64,000 nt of DNA from Coix lacryma-jobi var. lacryma-jobi (Eukaryota; Streptophyta; Magnoliopsida; Poales; Poaceae). Below, piece by piece: positions 32,001-41,007 of the stretch. Numbering within the stretch: the first letter of the stretch is position 1; every line of letters starts with the position of its first letter. The translations under genes and the position numbers were made by a program. A model generated the notes under the pieces. The model had not been told where the DNA came from. It made no database searches and saw only the letters and a program-made list of their open reading frames with translations. The stretch is taken from NCBI GenBank assembly GCA_009763385.1, contig CM019827.1:117393204-117457203 (forward strand), read 5' to 3'.

Positions 32001-32266
32001 GTGATTTTGGTTTGAGCTTTACTCGAGTTCCTTTGCTTTGTGACAGCACGAGTGCCATTAGCGTTGCTAAGAACCCTGTGCTTCACTCGAAAACCAAACA
32101 CATTGATGTGCGCTTTCATTTCTTGCGAGACCACCAGGAGAAGGGTGATATCGACCTTCGCCATGTCGATACTCATCACCAATTGGCTGATATTTTCACC
32201 AAGCCTTTAGACGAATCAACCTTTAATAGGTTGAGGGGTGAGCTTGGTGTGTGTTTCCCCTTTTAG
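29072..32266 (+). CDS. pol: C1 Pol: protease, integrase, reverse transcriptase, RNase H
   Basis: Open from 29072 to TAG 32264; no ATG near the start (TTG at 29081, numbered 1 here). Protease active site D8-S-G (WLVDSGCSRHMTGN). Integrase zinc-binding H138, H143, C172, C175, then catalytic D203, D267 and E303 with exactly 35 residues between the last two. Reverse transcriptase includes KARLVAKGYSQ and MDVKSAFLNG, with YVDD at 748-751. RNase H includes SDADFAG at 911-917, STTEAEY, and CDSTSAI with HIDVRFHF near the end. All key residues are present. It makes a cDNA copy in the particle and inserts it in the nucleus. How it is translated is unclear, because the gag frame and the pol frame are both stopped at the junction. 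Confidence 0.93.
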   Translation, partial: EERLEDIWLVDSGCSRHMTGNAKWFSSHSPVAGKEYITFGDKGKGKVLSVGAVRVNEHFVLREVALVSNLHFNLLSVSQLFREGYEIRFKPNLSRILDPQGDLVCLISPFGNVFRANFSKSFGSSRCLLASPSSSDLWKWHRRLGHLSFDLLARLSSLGLIRGLLKLSLEKDLVCHACRHGKMVAAPHHPLTKVMTSHPGELLHMDLVGPARVSSVGGKWYVLVIVDDFSRYSWVFFLVEKSETFSFARDLILRLQNEFPLNSMRAIRSDNGSEFKNSDFEKFCKCLGLEHQFSSPYTPPQNGVVERKNRTLVEMARTMLDEHRTPRRYWAEAMNTACYISNRIFLRVFLKKTSYELRFGRQPKVSYFRVFGCHCFILKKGNLDKFESRSSDGVFLGYGTHTRAYRVLNLDTNRVMETSDVTFDETLVSPSSRFERAGDHEVGEPLFDDEEEGAEGIDDPAPPPPAAPPGAASTTTRGPETSSSWGPWDPPRAVPFVPGVEPATVEGEVTSSREAPRHIQRQHPPEQMIGDIDERVTRSRSQHISHFAHSAFVASFEPRDVGHALTDPDWVNAMHEELENFERNRVWVLVPPPPDCKPIGTKWVFKNKQGEEGHIVRNKARLVAKGYSQKEGIDYEETFAPVARLEAIRILLAYAASMGFKLFQMDVKSAFLNGYIEEEVYVQQPPGFENPKFPNHVFKLHKALYGLKQAPRAWYERLKTFLLAKGFKMGCVDKTLFLLKQGKDTLLVQIYVDDIIFGGSSHALVAKFADTMSREFEMSMMGELTFFLGLQIKQSREGTFVHQGKYTRDLLKRFDMGEAKPLPTPMSTTTALDADTDGEAVDQKEYRSMIGSLLYLTATRPDIQFAVCLCARFQASPRTSHRQAVKRIFRYLRFTPELGIWYSASSTLSLCGFSDADFAGCRIERKSTSGTCQFIGSSLVSWSSRKQSSVAQSTTEAEYVAAASCCSQLLWMMATLRDFGLSFTRVPLLCDSTSAISVAKNPVLHSKTKHIDVRFHFLRDHQEKGDIDLRHVDTHHQLADIFTKPLDESTFNRLRGELGVCFPF

Positions 32267-33920
32267 ATGGGGGAAGCATTTTGAGATGTACAGACTGACT
32301 CTTTTATTTTGAGGCTCTTTTCTTTTGAGTTTCTTGAGTCTCTCCTTTTGGTATCTTCTTTCCTTCAGTTTTGTGTCGGGCATACGCATTTACATTCTGA
32401 GCTTCATGTCTATATTCACTAGAATGTAATTATGCTCTTGTTAGTATTGCTCCGATACTTATGATGATGCTTGTAGCCTATGCTCTTTCTGATCACTGTT
32501 ACATGTTATGAGCGAGCTATTTTTTTTGGAATGGTGAATTATGCCTAATGTATATAAATCTGAAAATGTTCACCATTGAGATATGCAACTAGCATGTGTA
32601 GGGTGTGTTGAGTCCATTCCTGCTTTTCATATATGCTAGGTTGCTATGTCTCTAGTTCTGAGTCATTCACTTGCTTGGTTGTTCATAACTTGCTTAAAAT
32701 CTGAACCAAGTATTGTTGAATTGAAAAGATCGAGATGGGATTGCTTGTCAACACCTCATGGTATTGAGACTGTTTCTCATTGCACTTTGAGTTAAACTTG
32801 AGCCATGTAGTGTATGACCGAAACCGTTGCTTTAAGCTTCTGATTGCTTCGGCATAGGCTTCGCACGGTTGAAAAGTTAGGCGATGACAAGCTTTCAACC
32901 TCTCGCAATCACATGCTAAAAATGAACTTGTGAATTCTTTTACCGCTGCAACTCCGATATGAATTTGAAATCACAAGTATATGCTTCATTCCTATGCATG
33001 ATGATTGAACTTTGCTAGGGGTAGTTCACCTTGTATATATGCTTAGCACTTGTTTGGATTCCTTCTATACATGTCTAGTGCTATGTTGATGGTGACTATC
33101 CTTTTGGCTTAAAACTGCTCACATGCTCATATGCTTCATATTTCGTATAAGTGATCAGTTTGAGCCTTTGCTATTTGAGTGCTTAATTGAGATGTTGGAG
33201 CTATACTGATTAGAGCATCTTTGCACTCTTTTGACTATATACTTGAAGCTCCTAACTTGCATTTTGACTTCATATGCATTGTGGAAGGAGATCTTGTGTT
33301 CAGGGGGAGTTTATGTGAAGAGAGTTGCTTCTCCGATACCTTTTGGCCTTGATAAGTGCATTTTCAACTAGGGGGAGAAATTTACGCAAATCATATGCCC
33401 TGAAAATCTTTTGTCCTAGTTGCTTGCATTTGTCGAGGGGGAGTTTGCTAGTTGTGTTGAGCCGTTGCCTCTGTCTTGAGGGACTAGCAAACGTTCCTAG
33501 CTTCTCATGAGCTTTCATAAGCTTTCTCATTTGGCTTTCAATTGGTATCGTCTGGTGTGCTTTCCCATTTGGTTTGGGTTGATTTTCAATTGGTTCGGAG
33601 TGATTTTCTTGCTAGTTGTGTTGAGCCTCTGTGCCTCTATCTTGAGGGACTAGCATTTTGCTTCTGTTGTCCTCCGATCTTCAATTGCTATCTGCTAGCG
33701 GTGTTGAGCCTGTTCTACCTCTTCTTGAGGGCTAGCTTTGCTTTACTTGGTTGCGTCAAGCCGTTGCCCATGTCTTTGGGGACCAAGTTTTTGCTTCATC
33801 CACTTGACCTTCTTCGGCTTTTGTTAAGGCTTCTGGGTCATCTGGTTGGGTTTTCTCTTCCCACTCCTTCCTACCTCCTTCTTCTTATTCATGATTTGTT
33901 GTGGAGTTGACAATGCACTC
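32267..33920 (+). other. C1 3' noncoding region with repeated boxes
   Basis: No supported coding frame; in particular no env-like gene. Four GGGGGAG boxes lie near 33302, 33370, 33435 and 33926. Four units of the form GCTAG(T/C)...TTGAGCC...TTGAGGGACTAGC occur at about 33443-33790. The region is conserved in C2 and C3. Confidence 0.75.
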
Positions 33921-33934
33921 ATCAAGGGGGAGAT
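33921..33934 (+). promoter_or_regulatory. Polypurine tract of C1
   Basis: ATCAAGGGGGAGAT directly before the 3' LTR TGCGG; would prime plus-strand synthesis. Confidence 0.85.
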
Positions 33935-35935
33935 TGCGGATACATGGGTGTATGCCGAGTCTCTGTGTGATGAGTGATTGTCAATGGAGATGATGCGCAT
34001 GTTCTTTGGCTTGTGTTGTGCAGGTGTCGAGCACGGAGACAGTGATCGATGGCGGGTGAAGGTCAAGTTGCGACGTGCCGTGCCGACGGACCGGGCGCGA
34101 TGAAGGATGGGCGTGCCGTGCGGCGGACGTGCCATGCCGATGTATCGGACGGTGAAGGGCGGACGTGGACTTGGACTGATGGACTGGAGGCCGGAGGATC
34201 AGCTGTGGTGGCTGGCAGCCTGCGACAGCGACAGGCGGAGAAGTGCGATCATGTCGGTGGAAGGGGTGCACAGGCGGTGCATCCCCTCTACGACGCCGGT
34301 TTGTTGGTAGAGCCCGGGAAAAACCAACGGTGGACGGTTTCCAGGTTTGGGCCTCAAAACCTGGGTGCTGGGTTTCCAGGTTGAGCCACAAAACCTGGGC
34401 GCGACGGTTTCCAGGTTGAGCCTCAAAACCTGGGCGTGGGCCGGTTTCCGAGTTTGGGCCTCAAAACTCGGGCGCGGACGGTTTCCGAGTTTGGCCACAA
34501 AACTCGGGCTGGAGGCTGGTTTCCCGGTTTGGGCCTCAAAACCGGGGGCTGATGGAAAAGGCTGGTTTCCCGGTTTGGGCCGCAAAACCGGGGGTGCAGA
34601 GTGGTGGCGGCACGTGGCGGCGATCTGAAGGTTGCGTGGAGGCGACGCGGAAGACCGTGCGGGCGTGGCCGTCGGATCTACCTACCACCAGCGGGTGGAC
34701 TAGAATAGCCTTAGGGTTAGGCTGGTCCGCTCTGTAATTAGAGTAGAGAGGGGTAGAGTAGGAAATAGACTTAGGCTAGGTTAGTATAAGTAGTCTAGGG
34801 GAGACACCCTCCTCCCCATCTCAATCTCAGTTAGCGCAGTCATTTGCTTCCTAGCACCTAGGGTTTCCACTCTCCCATCCCCTGCTCTAGCTAGTTGAGA
34901 TCCGCAGAGAGACTCCACTCTGTGTACTGTTGATTTGAGGAAGTGAGGCCGTATCCTCACTTTGGAGCACAGATCGATGGCTTGATTTGCGTCCTTAATT
35001 CGAGTTCGTGGCTGTGATTCGCGGTTTCTTTGTGTTCTTCGCGGAATCCTTTTTCTCCACGATTTTCCCGTCGCTTGATCTCTTTGCTCGGTTCATCTTC
35101 TGCAATTCCGTTTGAACCAAGTTGTTCTAGATCGTGAGGCTCTCCTTTCCACCGAAGGAATTAATCTCTAACCTCACGGTCTAGGAGATCGATCGATTTT
35201 CGTTTTGGATTGCGTTCTTGCCTCCATACCCCGAATTTTCTTCGATTCACCGATTTGGAGTTAGGTTCGAGCCATGATCTCTTAGGAGTAGCTCACTAAC
35301 ATCCTTGTGACTCCTCAAATCGAATCCTAGGCCTAGGGCAATTGATTCGAAGGAGATCGGGTTGAATCGTGAAGAACAGCGCTGTTTTCGGGGGCATCGG
35401 ACGCTATCACGGGAGCATCGGACGCTAGGGTTCCTAGCATCGGACGCTCCGGTGACGCGTGTCACGTTTTCAGCGTTTTAGTTTGCATCGGACGCTAGGC
35501 ATCGGACGCGTCCGTTGTCCATCGGACGCGCCGGAGTCTTTGCATCGGACGCTGGGTGATCACTGTTCACAGCGTCCGATGGTGGAACAGTAAGGTTCCA
35601 GAACCGCCCAGTCTGCATCGGACGCGTCCGGTGGTCTGGCATCGGACGCAGGCCAGCGTCCGATGCGACTGGTTTCGCACGGTTTCGTCCGCGGTTCGCT
35701 CGTTCGTTGTCGGAATTGATTTCCGTCTTTTGCGTTGGCTTTCTAGAGTTGTCTAGTGTCTCGCTGTGCTTCTAGGAAGCATCCACCCTACATATAGGGT
35801 CGTGGACATTAGCAAGTTCTAGGGTTCGCTCTTGGGGTCGATTTTGGGACAGTGGCATCTAGTTTCCGTAAGGAAATTTTGAAGCTCCCATTCACCCCCC
35901 CTCTGGTCGCTTTCGGTTAGCTTCTCGGTCCTTCA
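33935..35935 (+). repeat. 3' LTR of C1
   Basis: 2001 bp, no difference from 24276-26276 found by eye across all lines compared. Followed by the TSD GTACA. Confidence 0.95.
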
Positions 35936-37585
35936 GTACACTCCTATAATACCACGCCTGAAACGTCTGTTCAGAAACAAGGACCATGCAAAGTTGGTGC
36001 GATGGCACAAAGAAGACCGTAAGGTAGACAACATGTTGAGACACCCTGCTGATGGGTCCCAGTGGAGAGCAATAGATAGAGAATTCCCGGAATTTGCAAA
36101 AGACGCTAGAAACTTAAGGTTTGGTTTAAGTACGGACGGGATGAATCCTTATGGGGAACAAAGTAGTAGTCATAGCACGTGGTCTGTTACTCTATGTATC
36201 TACAACCTTCCTCCATGATTATGCATGAAGCGGAAGTTCATTATGATGCCAGTGCTCATCCAAGGCCCGAGGCAGCCTGGCAACGACATCGATGTCTACC
36301 TAAGGCCATTAGTTGAGGAACTCCTACTTTTATGGAGTAAATCAGGTGTACTTGTGTGAGATGATCAAACAGGAACACTTTGACCTGCGAGCATTGTTGT
36401 TCGTAACAATCAATGATTGGCCTGCTCTAAGTAATCTTTCAGGATAGACAAACAAGGGATATAATGCATGCACACATTGTTTTGATGACATGGATAGTAT
36501 ATATTTGAAAAAATGTAGAAAGGTAGTGTACCTTGGCCATCGTCGATTTCTTTCTATGAATCACTAGGTTAGAAAGAAAGGCAAGCATTTTAAAGGTGAG
36601 ACAGACCACCGGAGCAAGCCTCGCAACAGAACTAGGGAAGACATACTTGAGATGATCAAGGATGTGAAAGTAGTCTTTGGAAAGGGGACGGGCAGTGAAC
36701 CTTTTCTGAAAGACGCTACGGGACACTCACCCATGTGGAAGAAGAAGTCAATATTTTGGGAGCTACCCTATTGGCATGTACTAGTGGTCCGCCACGCGAT
36801 CGACATGATGCACCTGACAAAGAATCTTTGTGTCAACCTTCTAGGATTCATGGGTGTGTATGGAAAGTATAAGGATACACTTGAAGCACGACAAGACTTG
36901 CAGCGCATGAAAGAACGAGACAACCTACATCCAGAGAAGACAGATGATGGACGCCATTACTTAAGACCTGCTAGCTATACTCTTAGCAATGAAGAGAAGG
37001 AAATCATGTTTGAATGCCTAAACAGCATCAAGGTCCCATCTGGATTCTCCTCCAATATAAAGGGAATAATAAATATGCAAGAGAAGAAATTCCTAAACTT
37101 AAAGTCGCATGACTGCCACGTGCTTATGACGCAATTGCTTCCGGCTGCTTTAAGAGGAATTCTACCTCCACATGTACGTCTGGCCACTATGAAGCTATGT
37201 GCATTCCTCAATGCAATTTCTCAGAAGGCAATTAATCCACTAGAACTAGCTACTCTACAGAATGATGTGGTTCAATGTCTTGTGAGCTTTGAGTTGGTGT
37301 TCCCTCCGTCCTTCTTTAATATCATGACACACCTCCTAGTTCACCTAGTGAAGCAGATTCATATTGTCGGTCCTGTGTTCCTACACAACATGTTCCCCTT
37401 CGAGAGGTTCATGGGAGTACTGAAAAAATATGTTCACCAATGTGCTCGGCCAGAAGGAAGCATCGCCAAGGGCTATGGGATAGAGGAGGTCATTGAGTTC
37501 TGTGTTGACTTTATTCCTGACCTTGACCCGATTGGTGTTCCTGAATCGTGGCACGAGGGGAGGCTGTGCGGAAAGGGGACACTAG
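35936..37585 (+). pseudogene. TNP2: CACTA-1 TNP2, catalytic segment
   Basis: Resumes with YTPIIPRLKRLFRNKDHAKL and RWHKEDRKVDNMLRHPADGSQW, then continues through FAKDARNLRFGLSTDGMNP and STWSVTLCIYNLPP. Damage follows: TGA at 36216 (Trp expected), a frameshift near 36360, and TAGs in the LSGQTNKG and MNHQVRKKG equivalents (Gln expected). From 36652 the frame is clean: FWELPYWHVLVVRHAIDMMH, CLNSIKVPSGFSSNIKG and LKSHDCHVLMTQLLP, then the DUF4218-type end FERFMGVLKKYVHQCARPEGSIAKGYGIEEVIEF. At 37585 CACTA-2 is inserted, and the frame would run on into CACTA-2 only as a chimera (ALLEKPPC). The host frame resumes at 47017/47020. Confidence 0.85.
37583..37585. repeat. TSD of CACTA-2, left copy
   Basis: TAG here and at 47017-47019. 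Removing the element and one copy restores the reading GTLAKKTYIGTGNDYFNKT in TNP2 of CACTA-1. Confidence 0.9.
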
Positions 37586-38540
37586 CACTCCTAGAAAAAC
37601 CCCCTTGTTAGAAGCGTCTTCGTATGGACCATATCAGACTTTATAGAGACGTTTATCGTAAGCGTATATATTAGATGAATAGACATTTCATAGACACGTT
37701 AGATGTATGTCTATGCACATTGATACACTTTTATAGATGCGCATATAACATGTATCTATTTGTATAGTTACGTCATATAGCAATGTTTCATTACGTGTGA
37801 AAAATATAGATACAATATTATAGATACATTTATAATTCATGTATACTACTATAGGCACGTTTTGTAGTGACGTATTATTGCGCATTAAGCAGTATAGAGA
37901 CGATATAGTTGGTGACATGAAAGGTGACGTGGCAGCTGATGTGGAAAGGTGACGTGGCAGCTGATGTGTAAAGGTGACGTGGCAGCTGACGTGGAAAGGT
38001 GACATGGCAACTGATGTGGTGGGTGATACGTTTCATAGTAACGCCTAAACGCGTGTTAACAAAAGTAGAAACAATATTGTAGTCATATTTTTATTATGTG
38101 CCTACGTATATCAATACATTGTATAGTAACGTCATAGTGTCTATTAAGATGTGTAGAAACGATTTCATACATATATCTATATTTTGTTTGTAATAGTATA
38201 GACACGTTATATTGTAATGCTTTATTATGTCGCAACAAAAAAATAGACGTTTTCATTTGTATATATATAGCGCGTCAAGATGAATGTAGAAATTAGAATC
38301 AAATTATTTTATTTTCTATTTTTTATGATTAATAATGAGAAGTAAACCATCAATGATACTGCATTCGACCTTGACAAAATATCAAGAATTTGATAAGTCG
38401 ATAGCAAACATGTCTATTACGAACTGACAATTGCGTTCACAAAGAAGCATATGGCAATATCATACAAATATTACTTAAATATTGTTTTGTAACAACTAGA
38501 ACCTATCTCGTTCACTTTCAAATTGTACTTTGCTTCCGAT
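37586..38540 (+). promoter_or_regulatory. Left subterminal region of CACTA-2
   Basis: Many short motifs like TATAGAGACG, ATAGACACGTT and GTGTCTA-like strings are spread over the first 650 bp. They are candidate TNP1-binding sites (by analogy with the Spm TNPA sites). At 37919-38030 a 25-bp tandem repeat carries TGACGTGG at 37925, 37950, 37975 and 37987. No gene. Confidence 0.55.
37919..38030 (+). repeat. 25-bp tandem repeat with TGACGTGG cores
   Basis: AAAGGTGACGTGGCAGCTGA(T/C)GTGG-type units, three full plus one variant (TGACATGG at 38000). The core is a known plant bZIP-type binding sequence. Confidence 0.85.
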
Positions 38541-40915
38541 CTAGCTTTGTCCACGTGTTATAGGTACCAATTTGTTGCGCGTACGAGATGAACTTCTAAC
38601 TTGTTTCACCTACAATGGAGCATGTATTAGATGAATAACTCAATTTGAAGATGTTAGGGACATGTACTATATACTTTAAATGAAAAAAATCAAACTTACA
38701 TGTGCAATTGGCCAAGGAATAACATAGCCAATAGCATCAATTAGCGTACGAATCTGATCAGATGGTCTAGGTACCTCCTCATCTACAATATTGCCAACTT
38801 CAATATTTGCAAGGCCATCAACATAAACCCCACAATATTCTGGTCCAAGCTTTGCTCCTAAAATCTCTCTTTGGCTATCAGTAGTCACTAACTTCCCTTT
38901 GGCCACAACTCTGCCTTTGTTTATTAGAGAAATAAGGTAGATTTGCTCTTGTCTCTACAAATTAGAAAACATGAACATATGAACATTGAAATGGTGACTT
39001 ATGCGATCTGAAAAGAAGTAAGGCTAATAAAACCACATACTGATTCCAATATGACCATGTTGGAGGCGTTAACCCTTCGAGTTCTCTGTAATAAATATGA
39101 TTTGAAACATCAAAACATAGCATTGCTTTATCGAGTTATGCCTTATATTCCAATTGAAACAATATTACATTATCAGGTAGGACATACCATGTTGTGTAAT
39201 ATGGGATCACGTGATAAATCTTTGACTATATTGCCATCAGGTTGTGCCTCCTGTAGGCATGGTACGGTTTAGCTCATTTAGTATAGAAAAAGAAAAAAAT
39301 AAAGATTAGAGAGATGCTAACAAGGAATGTAAAAAGACTGGAACCGATTACTAAACCTATAGAGTTGCTAGCACTAAAAAACTACTGAAGCTACCAAAAT
39401 CAGTTAGTTGAATGCTACCTGGTGAAAGCAACAACTTGCAAAAGAAAACAATAACTATATCTTGATGTTGTTGGTAAGAATAGCTATGTTTATAGACTTT
39501 TTACATGCACATCAGTAACAAGTAGGACTTTTAACATACCTTTGAAGTTGTTTGCTCATGTGGTGTAGATGTATGGACTTGAGTTTGTCCAAGACTTCTA
39601 TGGACAGATTGTTGTTGTTGCTGCTCGGCATGAACCATGTTCTACAAGCCATTAGCAAGAAATTTAATATTATTATATAGTAGCTAATGATATTTAAAAT
39701 AAAGTAGGTATACCTGCACTTCATTTGTTGTAGAGTTCACATCAACATTTGAGTCTTTGTGGATGTCGTCGGTATGTTTTGCAACATAATTTTCGGAGTT
39801 TTCATCATCAGTGTATTCATGGTCATAACTGTCATCATCCTTAAAAAAATTGAACCAACACAAGGTTAAAAATATATGCTCTTATTTTAGAGAGAGAGGA
39901 GGGGCATGGTTTAATCTAAACTTACTTCATCTTGTAAAGCTGCTCTCATTTCAGGGGTTAAATCTTCTGGATACTTTTTTGACATAAAAGTAAGCCAATG
40001 CTTGATGAGACCACTCACGCTTTCCATTTCATTGTCAATTTTATTTACTTTCTCTTGGTACATTCTTTCTTCCTCAGTTTGAGTAACAAAAGGTAAGCCT
40101 TGAGAAACCTGTACTTGACTCCAGTACTTATCATCATAGTACCCACGTGCTTTGAGATCCTTGGCAACAATATTATTGAACACTTCATTGTAATCTCTAG
40201 ATGAAAGATGATTACCATCATTATTCCCTCGTCTTTTCCTAAATTCCTCATAAGATGCAGCATAAACATATAGAAAGGTTAAGGAAATGTAAACTGATTC
40301 AGATCAAGCATAAATTATTTGTTCATACCATCAATGTCTCCGTTTTTCAGTAGTGTATCTACCGTTCTTTTTTTTATGAGCTGCCTCCCATAGTTCAATC
40401 CTATGAACATTTCTTTTATTGCTGGATTCCTGCATAATATAATTATTTAGGTGTCATTTCAATCCTGAAATAGATGATAGTGGAATTTAACAAATATCAG
40501 TGGACAAATATTTATCACCATCTCTTTTTTGAGTCTGGCATGACTTTTTCTCCCAGTAGTGTGTGCAGTCTTCTGTTCTTTTGCACAACGAGAGTTGGTG
40601 GAACATAATTTCTGCAAAGACAGACAATGAGTAAGAAATGTAACATTCTTTGGTTAAAAATTCATATAAACATTGATTAAATATATGGCACCTTATGTTG
40701 TTCTTGGCACCAAATTCCAACAAGAGATCTCCATTGATGTTCATTAGTCGTTAGTGGCTTCTCTCTTAGGATTTCTTCTAGCGTTCTCTCATCACGATTG
40801 AAGTATTGTTTCTTCAACTTAGATTTGTAGGCTCGCCATCTATTATTAACTGTCCTTAGGATCCAGTCCCTTGTAAGATGTATGGTTTGCCTTGGAAAGA
40901 CAAACTTTAGCTATA
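38541..40915 (-). pseudogene. TNP1: CACTA-2 TNP1-like (TNPA/Ptta) gene, 10 visible exons, one frameshift
   Basis: Accessory transposase that binds subterminal repeats in CACTA elements. Minus-strand exons by homology and GT/AG borders: 40692-40915 (WILRTVNNRWRAYKSKLKK, HQWRSLVGIWCQ), 40519-40611 (NSRCAKEQKTAHTTGRKSH), 40329-40429 (NVHRIELWEAAHKKKNGRY), 39926-40246 (DYNEVFNNIVAKDLKARGY, KYPEDLTPEMRAAL), 39714-39839, 39540-39641, 39188-39250, 39034-39084 (LTPPTWSYWNQYV), 38700-38954 (AKGKLVTTDSQREILGAKLG, DAIGYVIPWPIAH) and 38541-38609 (stop TAG). All introns fit phase 0. The only break seen is one missing A in a run near 40340, after YTTEK; with it TETLM would follow. The N-terminal exons expected of the family are missing: the gene stops short at the head-to-head junction with TNP2. 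Confidence 0.75.
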
Positions 40916-41007
40916 TATAGGAAGGTAAATGTTAGTACATAGATGAAACATAGAGGTACTTGCTTGCACCAATAATAAAAAGAAAATACCTGTGATTTGT
41001 TCCTTGA

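Larger units (their letters stand above)
24276..35935 (+). mobile_element. SIRE-type copia element C1, apparently intact
   Basis: 11,660 bp: LTR 24276-26276, tRNA-Met primer site 26279, gag 26340-29066, pol 29081-32266, 3' noncoding 32267-33920, polypurine tract 33921-33934, LTR 33935-35935, TSD GTACA. Domain order protease-integrase-RT-RNase H is that of Ty1/copia. The long gag, long LTRs and tRNA-Met site suggest the SIRE/Maximus lineage (inference). Both LTRs are 2001 bp and I saw no difference between them, and both frames are open. This is the youngest closed insertion and possibly still mobile. Confidence 0.92.

Noticed and set aside
32267..33920. env-like gene sometimes seen in SIRE elements
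   Set aside because: No long frame, signal peptide or membrane segment here or in the equivalent region of C2.
37586..37611. End ALLEKPPC of the CACTA-1 TNP2 frame
   Set aside because: Read-through into the CACTA-2 terminal repeat, not transposase.
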